A program made the position numbers and the translations under genes. The notes under the pieces were generated by a model, which made no database searches, had not been told where the DNA came from, and was given only the letters and a program-made list of their open reading frames with translations. From the NCBI GenBank assembly GCA_027922465.2, contig BQMF02000023.1:1488001-1552000 (forward strand): 64,000 bases of DNA, given 5' to 3'. The DNA is from Turritopsis dohrnii (taxonomy: Eukaryota > Cnidaria > Hydrozoa > Anthoathecata > Oceaniidae). Position 1 is the first letter of the stretch; every line of letters starts with the position of its first letter. This document shows positions 11,518 to 21,643 of this stretch, piece after piece.

Positions 11518-11782
11518 TTTTTTTTTTATTGATTTATTTATTTATTTGTCTATAACTGGACGGGAGACCACACTCATAGAGTTAATCTAAACAAAGGAGG
11601 TGGTCCCCTATAAACTGTTACAAAGATAGAAAAAATTTATCGTAATTGACAAAAATTAATATAAAAACATAAAAAAAAAAAAAAAAAAACATCACAAAGA
11701 AAGTGAAAATTATACTTGAAAACGTAAGAAAAAGAAAAAGAAAGAAAAGAAAAGAAAAGAAAAATGTAAGAAAAAGGTTAAT
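11518..11782 (-). repeat. LINE-A 3' untranslated tail
   Basis: Contains the conserved tail GGTGGTCCCC...GTTTAG...GGTCTCCCGTCCAG (complement of 11560-11610), then AAATAAATAAATAAATC and a short A run at 11518. A run of A (about 20) and an AAAAG-type purine tract lie further in. A related tail occurs at 46060-46180. Confidence 0.7.
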
Positions 11783-12379
11783 TTAATCAACATAGGATGA
11801 GAAAAAGAATAATTTTGCGAGATACTTTAAGCGACTTAATGCTAAAGTTGAGATGTCATCAACAGCAAGGTAATTTTGTAATAAGTTCCAAGATAAAACA
11901 GCTTGGTAACAAAGTGAGTTGTTGCCAAAGGAGACAGTTGTCACCTTTGGTAGTTTAAGTAATCCAGGTTTAGCGCGACTTAGATGACCACGATTATGCT
12001 GATTTAATCGCTGCAAATTAAATGTAGTGGAGAGAGCAGAGGGTAGCTGGTTGTTAAAGAACTTAAATACAAAAAGTATGTTTAAGAATTTAACGAAATC
12101 GAAAAATGACAAGATTTTATATCGAAGAAAAAGAGGTGAAGATGGAGCGCGAAAATCAGAAAAAGACATGATTCGCAAAGATTGTTTTTGAAGAGTAAGA
12201 ATACGATTACTGTGGATATTATTACGTTGACCCCAGATTTGAGCACCAAATGAAAGATGAGAATGAAATAAAGAAAAGTAAAGAGATAAGAGGATTTTTT
12301 TAGACAGAAAATAACGAAGTTTACTCAGAGCACCGTTAGCGCGAGCGAATTTTGTCAGCAATGGAGGAGAAGAAATCAT
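11783..12379 (-). pseudogene. LINE-A ORF2 C-terminal tail, joined directly behind the endonuclease
   Basis: Reads FARANGALSKLRYFL, LYFSLFHSHLSFGAQIWGQ, LQKQSLRIM, ending near the 3' UTR. This is the thumb and C-terminal region normally found after the catalytic YADD box. Its overlap with the endonuclease frame shows an internal deletion that removed the RT palm and the YADD box. Confidence 0.82.
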
Positions 12380-14000
12380 TAAAAGCTTCAGAAACCTTTG
12401 CAGGATCCGAAGTAATCGAATTATTGAGTATTAGAGAGATAGAAGAATCTGACTGAATAGATTTAGACGAGATTATTTCACGAACGCCTATCCAAATTTT
12501 CCAGAGATTAGTAGAGTTGGATAGAAAATAGCGAGAATAGTGAAGTTTTTTACTGAAACGAAGCAAAGAAACAATGCGATTACGATAAAACTTATACCTA
12601 GAACGTAGAAAAGGTTTGATATCAGGAGAAGAAGCGGAAAGGTAGTCACGAAAAAGATTGTCCCTAACTTTCATCGATATAAGAAGACCTTTGGTTATCC
12701 AAGGTTTATTAAAAAGATTCGATTCACGACGAGTGATTTTTACCAAAGGAACATGGTCGTTGAATAAAGATGTAGTATGATCTAAAAGAGAATCGAAAGA
12801 AGAATTTACATCACCTTCCTCGATTTTTAAAATTTCATTCCAATTTAAACGTTCAAATTGGGTTTTGAATTGTTCGTGGTTGAATTTTGACCAATCACGA
12901 CGAAATCCCAAAGGTTGATTAGGCTTAGCCTCTGGCTTGATGTCAAAAAAAAGAAATTGAGGAAGATGATCTGAGATAGACACGGTAAGATTACCAGAGA
13001 CAAGTGTAGAATCAGTAGGAGGAATTAAGATGTTATCGATAAGAGTGGTAGAAGTCTCCGTGATTCGAGTTGGGAGAGTAATCGACGGAAGCATTTGATA
13101 GGCACCGAGAAGATCTAGAAAATTAGAATGCGAGATTGCAGAGTCACAAGTCAAAAGATCAATGTTAAAATCACCCAGTAAAATTAAAGATTTGTTTTCC
13201 TTGTCAACCGACTTCAATAGAGATGAGAGGCACTGGTCATTAAAAAGATCTACATCCATAGATGGATGTTTATAGATACAGCCAACCACGAGATTTTTTT
13301 TGTTTTTCAAAACTACTTCAGCAAACACAGCTTCAAGATGTCCATTATGCGAACAGAAAGATTTGGAAAGATCTTCTCGTGCTTCACTGGTGAAATACTG
13401 AGATATATACAGAGCAGTACCCCCATGAGATGTAACAGCAGGTGTATGAAAAAATTTGTAGTTTTCTTCGAGCAAAATGTTTGAAGGAGGAGATGATTGA
13501 ATTTTAGTTTCACTGATGCCAATGATATCAAAAGAATGATCAAGACGCGAAAAAAGAGATGTAAGTTCACAAAAATGCTTTTCGAGAGAAGCGACATTCA
13601 AATGGAAAAGAGATAAAGATTTAGATTTAGAAGGAATAGATAAAAAGTCTTCAGGGCTATAATATTTACAATTAATTTTAGCAACATCGTCAATATAATC
13701 AATGCCGTCGTCATCGTCAAAATCAAAATTAGAAAATTTGTCCGAGATAGAATTAAGATATTTAAAATAAGATTTCAAATAACCCAAATCATTACCAAAA
13801 CTATTTTTTTCGTTATTTTCACCAAAAGGTAGAACTTCATTTCTGCATATTTTACAGAGCCAAACGTTGGATGCAGATTTTAAGTCAGTACCAGTGCCAC
13901 ACTTAGCATGAGAAGTTCGCTTGCAAATAGAACAAAAATGTGACTTACCACTCTTTACCTTTTTCTCACATATAAAGCAAATTCCACTTTCTCTACTCAT
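12336..14000 (-). pseudogene. LINE-A ORF2, PHD-like finger plus APE endonuclease, truncated before RT
   Basis: 554 codons. Residues about 8-55 form a PHD/zinc-ribbon-like finger (CFICEKKVKSGKSHFC ... CGTGTDL ... CKIC). The apurinic-type endonuclease follows: LSLFHLNVASLEKHF, GISETKIQ, GGTALYIS, GCIYKHPS, LLGDFNIDLL and SDHLPQFLFF, keeping the expected Glu, Asp and His positions. The frame ends AFNDFFSSIADKIRS with no RT motifs, where it overlaps the next frame. A complete ORF2 would continue for roughly 400 more residues of RT. Confidence 0.85.
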
Positions 14001-14090
14001 TCGCTAGTGAATACGCTAGAGCCAAAACCACATAATTAGAAATTAAATAAATTTTGATAAAGAAAAACACGAGTTCTTTTAAAAACTAAT

Positions 14091-15080
14091 TTAGGATGAC
14101 CATAGGTCATCATCAGGGAATAAATCGATCAGGTCATTGATGTGACGGATTTTAATTGGATCGTCATTTTCATTAATGAGCACACTGATAGTTCCATTGA
14201 AGCACCAAAACTTTGAAATGGCATTTTTCCGCTTGAGAGCCTTAGCTTTGCCCCAAAGGAATTTATTGTAATTACAGAGGCTGTTGTTGATGTATATTTG
14301 CTCACGTAAACCAGCTTTTTCAAAAACATCGCGACTTTTGAATCGTTTGCTTGATTTAATGAGTGACTCTGATATCTTGCGGTTAACGAACCTGGCAATG
14401 ACTTTCTTTGGACCGTGGTGATTTCGGCTCTTTTTAAGTCGATGACACGCTTGAATATCATCAGGCTTGATCTGGACACCAACAGCAGCTGCTATATCAA
14501 CCACACAGTTTTCAAGGTCAGTTTTTTCTTCAGGTATGCCGGAGATCTCTATATTATTACGACGGGTATATTGCTGTATGTCAATAACGTTTCTCTCGAC
14601 ACCAACAAACTCTTCACGCGTGACTACGTTGGAAAGAGACTTTTTGATTTCCTCGACATCAGCTTGTAAAGATTTTATAGTGTTTTCTTTCTCTGCAAGG
14701 TTTAGTTTAAGTTCGTCAATTTGAGTGTGAAGTGAGCGATTTTCATTCTGCACTTGAATAAAGATGTCTTCTTTGACGTGATCTAATTTTGTAAAGAGTT
14801 CTGACCTGTAGAGCTTTATTTGGTAATATAGTATTTCTAGTGTGACTAATTCAGGAAGGTCATCTTCTACTTCCAGGGTGGCTTTTGAATCATGAAACAC
14901 ATCATCAGCATGATCACTGTTATCTGGTGAAGCACTACTGTGTTGAGAACAAGCATCATCTGGAGTAGGTTCAACAATGTTCGATTGAATAACAGAAGTA
15001 ACAGCATCTGGAATATCTGTAGAATGTTCATTATCAGGATCTTGAGAGATGTTTGTTGTGCTTCTTGTTGTAACAACCAT
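14091..15080 (-). CDS. LINE-A ORF1, coiled-coil and RRM-like RNA-binding protein
   Basis: 329 codons, intact. Residues 1-90 are acidic and Ser/Asp-rich. Residues about 100-165 form a probable coiled coil (VQNENRSLHTQIDELKL, SLQADVEEIKKSL). Then comes YTRRNNIEISGIPEE, the signature opening of the L1/CR1-type ORF1 RNA-binding domain, followed by ACHRLKKSRNHHGPKK. ORF1 proteins bind element RNA and act as chaperones in the ribonucleoprotein. It lies 90 bases upstream of ORF2 on the same strand. The intact frame suggests recent activity of the family. Confidence 0.82.
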   Translation of the reverse strand: MVVTTRSTTNISQDPDNEHSTDIPDAVTSVIQSNIVEPTPDDACSQHSSASPDNSDHADDVFHDSKATLEVEDDLPELVTLEILYYQIKLYRSELFTKLDHVKEDIFIQVQNENRSLHTQIDELKLNLAEKENTIKSLQADVEEIKKSLSNVVTREEFVGVERNVIDIQQYTRRNNIEISGIPEEKTDLENCVVDIAAAVGVQIKPDDIQACHRLKKSRNHHGPKKVIARFVNRKISESLIKSSKRFKSRDVFEKAGLREQIYINNSLCNYNKFLWGKAKALKRKNAISKFWCFNGTISVLINENDDPIKIRHINDLIDLFPDDDLWSS

Positions 15081-15279
15081 TTATAATACGTAGATATATA
15101 TTATTGATGTACGTAGAATAATTTTCACAAGAGAAAAAGTTAAAACTGGCTCAATGTTAGAGAAAGTTGACGCCTAGTTTTGGCGCGCTTTCAAAACACG
15201 TCTGCACTCAACAGCGTACTAGAAGCGAAAAAAAAGATAGATGTATTCCATGACCACTCTTTTGAATTGATGAAGAAAA

Positions 15280-15456
15280 ATGAGGGATACTAGGGTACAA
15301 TCCTACGACATCATTAGTACAAAGAAGTGCATCATCTGGAAGGGGCGGCAAATTTTTAAGTTTACGAAGAAAATCATTTAACCTTTTTAGATAATGGTTG
15401 CAAATATAAGTCTAAAAAAGGAGATATCCTCTCAGTGACATACCCACAGTTAGATA
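15280..15456 (-). pseudogene. PLE1 RT segment between the two nested insertions
   Basis: Resumes after the mariner-like element with SNCGYVTERISPFLDLYL, then, after a one-base frame change, LRKLKNLPPLPDDALL and NDVVGLYPSIPH. The DVVGLYPSIPH stretch is RT motif A of Penelope-like elements and contains the first catalytic Asp. The segment stops where LINE-A begins. Confidence 0.8.
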
Positions 15457-17250
15457 CCGGGTGTGTAAAAAAATAAACGCCCCCAAAATTTAAGATTTGA
15501 TGTAGCCTTTTGTCTTCACGCTAGTGACTTTAAACTTTGTGAATGCGATATAACATCTATATTAGATGACCCACTTAAAATTTTGTGACCAAACTATGTT
15601 TCGTTTAGAAGATATGTCCATTTTCCGAAAAGGTATCCGAACGCACTTGTTTACAGAGTTTGACGTCGCAGGATTCTTTCAGCCGAAATGTGCATCATTG
15701 TGCTTTTTGATGGTTTTGTTTTGTTTAAGCCTTTTTCCTCGGAACAGAATGAAGCTATTGCATTGTTATTTTCTGATGGCATTGCATTGTTGAAATCATT
15801 AATCGGGAACAACGGAAAACAACCAGCATTTGCATTTTGTCGGCAACTTCACGAGTACGAAAACATGGTTTTTTCCAGTGATGACAAGGCGATCATTAAA
15901 CATTATTCAGAAAAAGGCTTGTCTTGCTACAAGATTTGGAAACAAAACCCAGAGAAAAAATGGGACTTATCATCAGTCAAGCGTTTAGTAAAACGATACA
16001 AGAAGCACGGAACCATGGATAGACAAAAAGGATCTGGACGGCCAAGAAGTGCAAGAACAACTGAAAATGAAGCTGCTGTCGAGGAAATGATTTGTTCGCA
16101 AGAAGACGCACCTGGCACACATGTTACTCCACGCAACATCGCAAAAGAGCTTGATGATGGTTACAGCAAAACACTTAAATCAATTTAAAAGACTTAAGAC
16201 ACCACAGATGAATGATGCGACAAGAAACCGAAGGGTAGAGTGTGCCGCAGGTCTTTTAAAAAAGTTTTCAAAGAACCCTCCAATGATCGAGCGAGCTGTG
16301 TTTCAAGATGAAAGCGATTTTCCCTTACAAGTTCCTTTAAACAATCAGAACGATCGAGTTTATTTTAAAGGACAGAAAAAAGACGTGCCTGACGAAAACC
16401 TTTTTCATTCAACAAACCGACAATCAATTAAAGTCATGGTTTCAGCTGCTTTGACTTGGTACGGTGTTACCAAACCAACCTTTGTCAATCATAAAGGTCT
16501 AAAAGTCAATGCACACAATTACAAAAACCATTTAAAGAAAGAACTTTTCCCTGTGATAAGCAAAGTATATCCAAGAAATGATTGGATTTATATCCAGGAT
16601 GGAGCGACATCTCATACGAGCAACTTGGTACAAGATTTTCTCAACGAGACCATGCCGAGACGTTTTGTAAAAAAAGACCAATGGCCACCAAAGTCACCTG
16701 ACTGTAACCCTTTGGATTATTATTTCTGCAACAAAGTCAAGTCAATGGTCTATGAAGGAAGGATCTCCAAACCATTTGAAAGTGAAGAGGAAATGATCTT
16801 GAAAATCAGATCTGTTTGGAAAAAGTGTGCAGCAAATCTCGGAGAGATCCGGACCCCAACAGATTGGAAGCAGTTAGAGATTGCAATGGATCTTCAATCA
16901 AGATGCTTTATTCTTGAACACTTTTTGCTTAGTCATTTTCACTTTTGAAAGTCTGTATGTTTGATGGTTTTATATAATTTTGCTTTCATAATTTCTGCTA
17001 ACCTAAAATTTGTAAGATAAGGAAAATAATAGATCGTTATTGACGTCAATTCTATAAACAAGTGAGTTTGGATACCTTTTTGGAAAATGGTCATATCTTC
17101 GAAACGAAACATAGTTTGATAAAAAATTTCAGGTGATTATCAAATATAGATCGTAAATCATTTCCACAAAGTTTAAAATAACTAAGGTAAAGACAAAAGG
17201 CTACGTCAAATCTTTAATTTTGGGGGCGTTTTTTTTTTTGACACACCCGG
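15457..17250 (+). mobile_element. Mariner-like element with about 200-bp terminal inverted repeats
   Basis: The ends CCGGGTGTGTAAAAAAAT (left) and TTTTTTGACACACCCGG (right) continue into inverted repeats that can be followed for about 200 bases, including ACTATGTTTCGTTT and GATATG(T/A)CCATTTTCC. It carries one transposase gene and splits PLE1 between VPGR and SNCG. The flanks do not show a clean TA duplication. Confidence 0.85.
15865..16948 (+). pseudogene. Tc1/mariner-superfamily transposase, DDxD type, frameshifted
   Basis: From the ATG at 15865 the N-terminus carries helix-turn-helix sequence (SSVKRLVKRYKKHGTMDRQK, then GSGRPRSARTTENEAAVEE). The second frame (16121-16948) carries the catalytic core: FQDESDFPL (first Asp), IYIQDGATSHTS (second Asp) and SPDCNPLDYYF (third acid, Asp). 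By my count 38 residues separate the second and third acids, outside the classic 34. A frameshift near 16175 with loss of part of the second helix-turn-helix inactivates the copy. All three acidic residues remain. Confidence 0.82.
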
Positions 17251-17545
17251 TCTACCTGGAACAGAATGTAAACGTTTGCGTATCTTAGGCAATAAATAAA
17301 ACCTACCTAAACGAGGTTCATTAATCAAAAGATAATCTAGAGTCTTTTATATCAATCTCCTTCTTATTTTTAATATTTTTAAGCTCATTAGAGATCAATT
17401 TCTGAAGATTAGGTAATGGATCTCCATAACATTGCTCATAAACTTCCTCATCTGACAACTGTCTGTCATCCTCCCTAAGGTAGTCCTCACAGTCCCAAAC
17501 TACTACTCCCGAACCCTTGTCTGCTGGCTTTTTTAAATAAACCTG
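17251..17545 (-). pseudogene. PLE1 protein, N-terminal segment
   Basis: Reads KKPADKGSGVVVWDCEDYL, then QLSDEEVYEQ and EPRLGRFYLLPKI. These are the hallmarks before RT core motif 1 in Penelope-like proteins (ADKGSxVVVW and RFYLLPKIHK). The segment ends VPGR at the mariner-like insertion. There is a frame change near 17330. Confidence 0.75.
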
Positions 17546-17588
17546 ACGAAGAGAAATCTAAACGTTGCAATAAAAATGTAATTGTAAC

Positions 17589-17615
17589 CTGATGAAGGCA
17601 CGTAAGATGTCGAAA
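17589..17615 (+). ncRNA. Hammerhead-like motif at the upstream end of PLE1
   Basis: CTGATGA, one A, GGCA, a 7-base loop, TGTC, then GAAA. The GGCA/TGTC arms pair (one G-U), giving a hammerhead-like core with one extra base after CTGATGA. Hammerhead motifs are known in the terminal repeats of Penelope-like elements. It points outward, opposite to PLE1 coding, as in PLE2. Catalysis is not shown, and the extra base departs from the textbook core. Confidence 0.4.
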
Positions 17616-19359
17616 ATTTGTTGAAGAAGCTGTTGTTTTTAATTGTTTTTATGTAAATTCAGCTGTAACCTTTTAGTGTATATAAAGGATGATTAAGCAT
17701 TTTTTATGAACATCTGCTTTTCTCATAGTGACTTTCAAGTTCACCACAACACGGATGATTTGGTGAAGAGGCTGGACAAACTGAAAGGTATACATATATA
17801 TATAAATTTATAAAATCCTAGAGATATTATAATATTATAGATATGTCAGAATATGAATGAAAAGTATATACCTTTCATAGATGTTTATCTTTGCGCCAAG
17901 ATAATATGGATAGCAATAAAAAATGAATTTTTGCAATGAATAATCTGTTCTTCAGCAAACTTTCAACAGATCATCACGATTAAAAACCATGACTTTGCAG
18001 AGCCATCTTGTATTTGATAGTTTAGCTTGAGTTGTTATTTCTGTCTTAATTAATCAAGCAGATTACTACGTAATACATTGTTCTTTACGGAAATAAGAGA
18101 CTTAGCCACACAAAAGGCATAATCATATAAAGATTTGTTAGTCCCAATTGTTAGAATCACGAGGTTTAAATAAAGCCTCTGATCTAGGGTAATGAGGATT
18201 CCAAGTTATTGGTAAGGTATAAATAAACAGTTTGTTAGGTTTTGATTGGTATTTTTTAGAATTAAATGTACAACTGTACCAGCGCCAAACAAAGATCATG
18301 CAACTTTTGGTCAAAATTGATCAAAAATTGTCAGCTTCTCCGATAAGTATAACCATGTCAAAGGTATCCGTAAAAGGTATGGACACCAGCGCCCAGTTAC
18401 ATGAGTTGGATATTTTGAGAAGTGATAAGTGAGGGGCAGGCATCCTATAAGAAGATAGTGTCCTATTACAAAATAACCAACTTATCAATATCTATAAAAT
18501 TTAATCATTTAAGTCACTGGAGAACTTACTTTGCTGTAGCAGAATTACCATTCAAAACTTCTTCACAAGGTGATAATTGGTTTCTAGCATCTAAAATCAC
18601 AAAAGTATAGTATATATGCATAGTCATCAGAAATTTTCCTGCTCTGGGGGTCTTGTTCAAAAGGTTATTAGTATAATTAGATTATTACTATAAAACAAGA
18701 AAAACAAACAAACAACACATTTTTATAATTAAGGAGCAATTTATCAAATATTTTTACATGTACTATTTTCAGCATGATGCTCATTATCAGTTTCCGTTGA
18801 ACTCTCAAGATTATCACATCTGTCTTCATCTCCTAGACAATATAATTTCAATTAAGCCTTAACAATTTTGTAATAAAAATGATGTAACTGTAAAAGACTA
18901 TGCCATTATACCTGTCAGCAACACCTTTACAATAGGTATCTTTTTCCAATCATTGGAAGGCTGTGCTCGGCTCTTGTATAACTTACTGTTGTTAATTTTG
19001 TTCGGCCAATATAACAAGTTGCCGGAAACCCAATTGGATGGCACAGTTGTCATGGTCCTGAGACCATCCTCAAGACACTCAACACAACAGTGACTCATTC
19101 TAAACTTAAATACTGACTATGAATAATCTTATTTCCAATATAGCTAAGAGAGTCACTAAAATGCATTTATACATCATACATATTAAATGTGAGGACTTTA
19201 AGACTTGTTCTTTCAGGCAAAAGGCTATTTTACTATGTATATAAACCACTGAGCTAATTTTATTCTTAGCTGTAAGACTATTGACTCTTGAATGAGTGGC
19301 TAAAACTAGCAGAAATATAATTATTCACAAATTTTCTTGTTACACTTTTATTTCTTAGT
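17616..19359. other. No gene recognised
   Basis: An A/T-rich stretch of about 1.7 kb between PLE1 and the BEL/Pao gag. Only short unconvincing frames on both strands; no inverted ends or tandem arrays that I could see. It could be unique sequence or old unrecognisable repeat. Confidence 0.5.
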
Positions 19360-21454
19360 TTGAACTCTTCTCATCAGTTACAAACACTTGTGTTCATTTA
19401 TTTATCCCCGAAACATTCAAACAACTGTCATTCAAAGAACACCATTGAATCAAAACCTTCAATTATCAATCATGAACTCAGCGCAGAATGTTTTATCAAT
19501 GAAATCAACGACTTCGTCCTGGAAAATCCTAATATTCCAAGCACACCAAATGATCAAATCATAGCAAATTGCAATCAGGCAGAACATCTTAGAACGATCT
19601 ATTGGGAAAGATATGGCAAAGAAGGCCTCAAGTACAAAGCAGTCATGACGAAACTCAGCACCTACATCCTAAACGCACAAGACTTAACTTCCAAAAGACA
19701 AGGTGTAGACTCGTCTCGACACATCGTTGCTGACCAAGAACGGTTCAACTTTGAGACCTCCGACTCAAAACACAAGCTCGAAGAACTCAAACTCAAAATC
19801 CAACGATAGCAAATTGGAATCTATCCAAGCAAACATAAATCAGTCAACCAACGAGGAACTTGAGGAAATGAAGATATGCAATCCTTCGATATCCAAAGAC
19901 CTCGAAAGACTATCTACCCATATCTCATCACTCATCTCGAAATTCCCTACCGGAAAAGTTGATCAAATCAAAAAGCTTCAAACCGGGTATGAACTTACAT
20001 TTACACATTTCATCTTCTTTGAAAAACACCTCGATAGAGAGATAAAGAGTTGTGACCTCATCAAACTCAAATCGTTTAATAAATCACAGCTTTCGATCAA
20101 ATTACCAAAGTTCAGTGGCTGCTCTTCAACTATCAACTTCTACCATTTCAAAAGTGACTTTGATAAACTTTATTCAAATACTGTTCCAAATCATATGATA
20201 CCAGATTTCCTTAAGAATAATTTTCTTGAGGGGATAGCATTGGCAATGGTGAAGCACGTGTCAGACATCGCAGAGATCTGGGCAATCCTCAAAAGCAGTT
20301 TTGGTGACGGCAAGCGTTTACTATCAAATAAACAAACTGAACTCGACAAACTCGATAAAATCTCAAAAATCAAAGATCCCACCAAGGTTGTGGAAGCTCT
20401 TGGAAAGATCTTTAGTCTCATGAATGAACTGATGAGTCTAGCAAGCGAACACGAAATCGAACCACACCTTTATTATGGAGATGTTATCAATCAAATCTAC
20501 AATGCTATCGGCAATCAGTTCACAATGAAATGGCTTACATCATGTGCTGAAGAGGACGAAGCACCTGATGGCAAGCAACTTTGGAGACAACTCCTCAACT
20601 TTCTTGAACGACAAACAAAGATTTATCAACAAAGAGAGCAAATCGCTTTCGCAAAACGACAACAGGATAACCAATCAAAATACAGAAAGGTCGGTCGTTC
20701 CAATTTTTTCACTCAAAACAATAAGCTCAATTCTTGCCAAGTTTGAGGTTCAACTGATCATTTCCCAACTAGTGGCCCCAACAACTCCAAGATCATCCAG
20801 TACTTTGTCTGCGAAAAGTTCTCCAATATGACCCCTCTTCAAAGATTCAAATTCTTAACAAGTCGTAACTTATGCTTCCAATGCTTATTTCCGGAAGCGC
20901 TTGCCAACACTGGACGACACAAAGATGGACGGTGCCAGCACAATTTCGTATGCCCTCACGAAAGTCACGATTCCTACACGATCAAGAAACACGTATTGGT
21001 ATGTGAGGACCACAAAAGTAACCTTCAAAACGAACAGCTTCTTCAAAACTTCAAGGCAAGATACATTCGCAACCCAAATCTTCCAGATTGTGCCAAAAAC
21101 ATCCAACTCGTTCATCACGTCAGTATTCAACATGGTGATTATCACTCAAAGGCCAACGATCAAGACAGTGAGATAGCCATCTACATGCTTCAAAACATCT
21201 CCATCAACAATCACAGATATCTCATCTTCTGCGATACAGGATGTAGCGACTTTGTCATTCGCACACAAGCTGCCAAGCTACTCAAGAGCAACGCCACTCT
21301 AGAATCAAGCGAATCATCCAACATTGGTGGCGTCGGTGGAGATTCAACAATAACACATGGGACTTACACTGTTACAATACCAATAGCTGATGGTCTGGAT
21401 GCAACCTTTCTTGGTCCAGCCCTTGACAGAATCACGAAAAATACGAAACACTAA
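19360..21454 (+). pseudogene. BEL/Pao-type gag-protease region (BEL1), no pol
   Basis: A long gag of the DUF1759 type: IKLPKFSGCSSTINFYHFK, then LYYGDVINQIYNAIG and LWRQLLNFLERQ. After it come a cysteine/histidine-rich region (CFQCLFPEAL...CQHNFVCPH...KHVLVC) and a retroviral-type aspartic protease start (LIFCDTGCSDFV, catalytic DTG) near 21225. Near 20744 the frame reads CQV-stop-GSTDHF, where a Cys of the zinc knuckle (TGT) appears changed to TGA. A frameshift near 19795 joins the first 150 codons. Coding stops soon after the protease. No RT, RNase H, integrase or LTR is seen, so this is a gag-only relic. Confidence 0.8.
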
Positions 21455-21643
21455 GGAAAAAAGCACCGCTTCGAACGTCCACTTCACGAGGAAATTAACT
21501 ACCATCTTTTGTTTCGCAACGATATGAAATACTGACCATCATAATGGATACAAGAACAGACAGCAGGCGCTTCTACTATATTAAAGATAAACTGTTATTA
21601 ACAAATACGTCATCACCAACATAAGCAAAGTTCCACTCAGAGG

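Larger units (their letters stand above)
11518..15279 (-). mobile_element. LINE-A: non-LTR retrotransposon with ORF1 and endonuclease but lacking the RT core
   Basis: A minus-strand element with ORF1 (15080-14091), ORF2 endonuclease (14000-about 12360), the tail of ORF2 (12379-11783) and a 3' tail ending in A-rich repeats at 11518. It interrupts PLE1 between IPH and MRDALN. The reverse transcriptase palm between endonuclease and tail is deleted, so the copy is defective. Confidence 0.85.
10267..17615 (-). mobile_element. Penelope-like element PLE1 (minus strand) split by LINE-A and a mariner-like element
   Basis: Three segments read as one RT/GIY-YIG protein: 17545-17251 (N-terminus), 15456-15280 (start of RT) and 11517-10267 (rest of RT and endonuclease). 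The gaps are exactly filled by a mariner-like element (15457-17250) and a LINE (11518-15279). An outward-pointing CTGATGA...GAAA motif marks the upstream end near 17589. Confidence 0.85.

Noticed and set aside
17553..17575. A second CTGACGA...AAACG motif just before the PLE1 hammerhead-like motif
   Set aside because: The arms between CTGACGA and AAAC do not pair convincingly.
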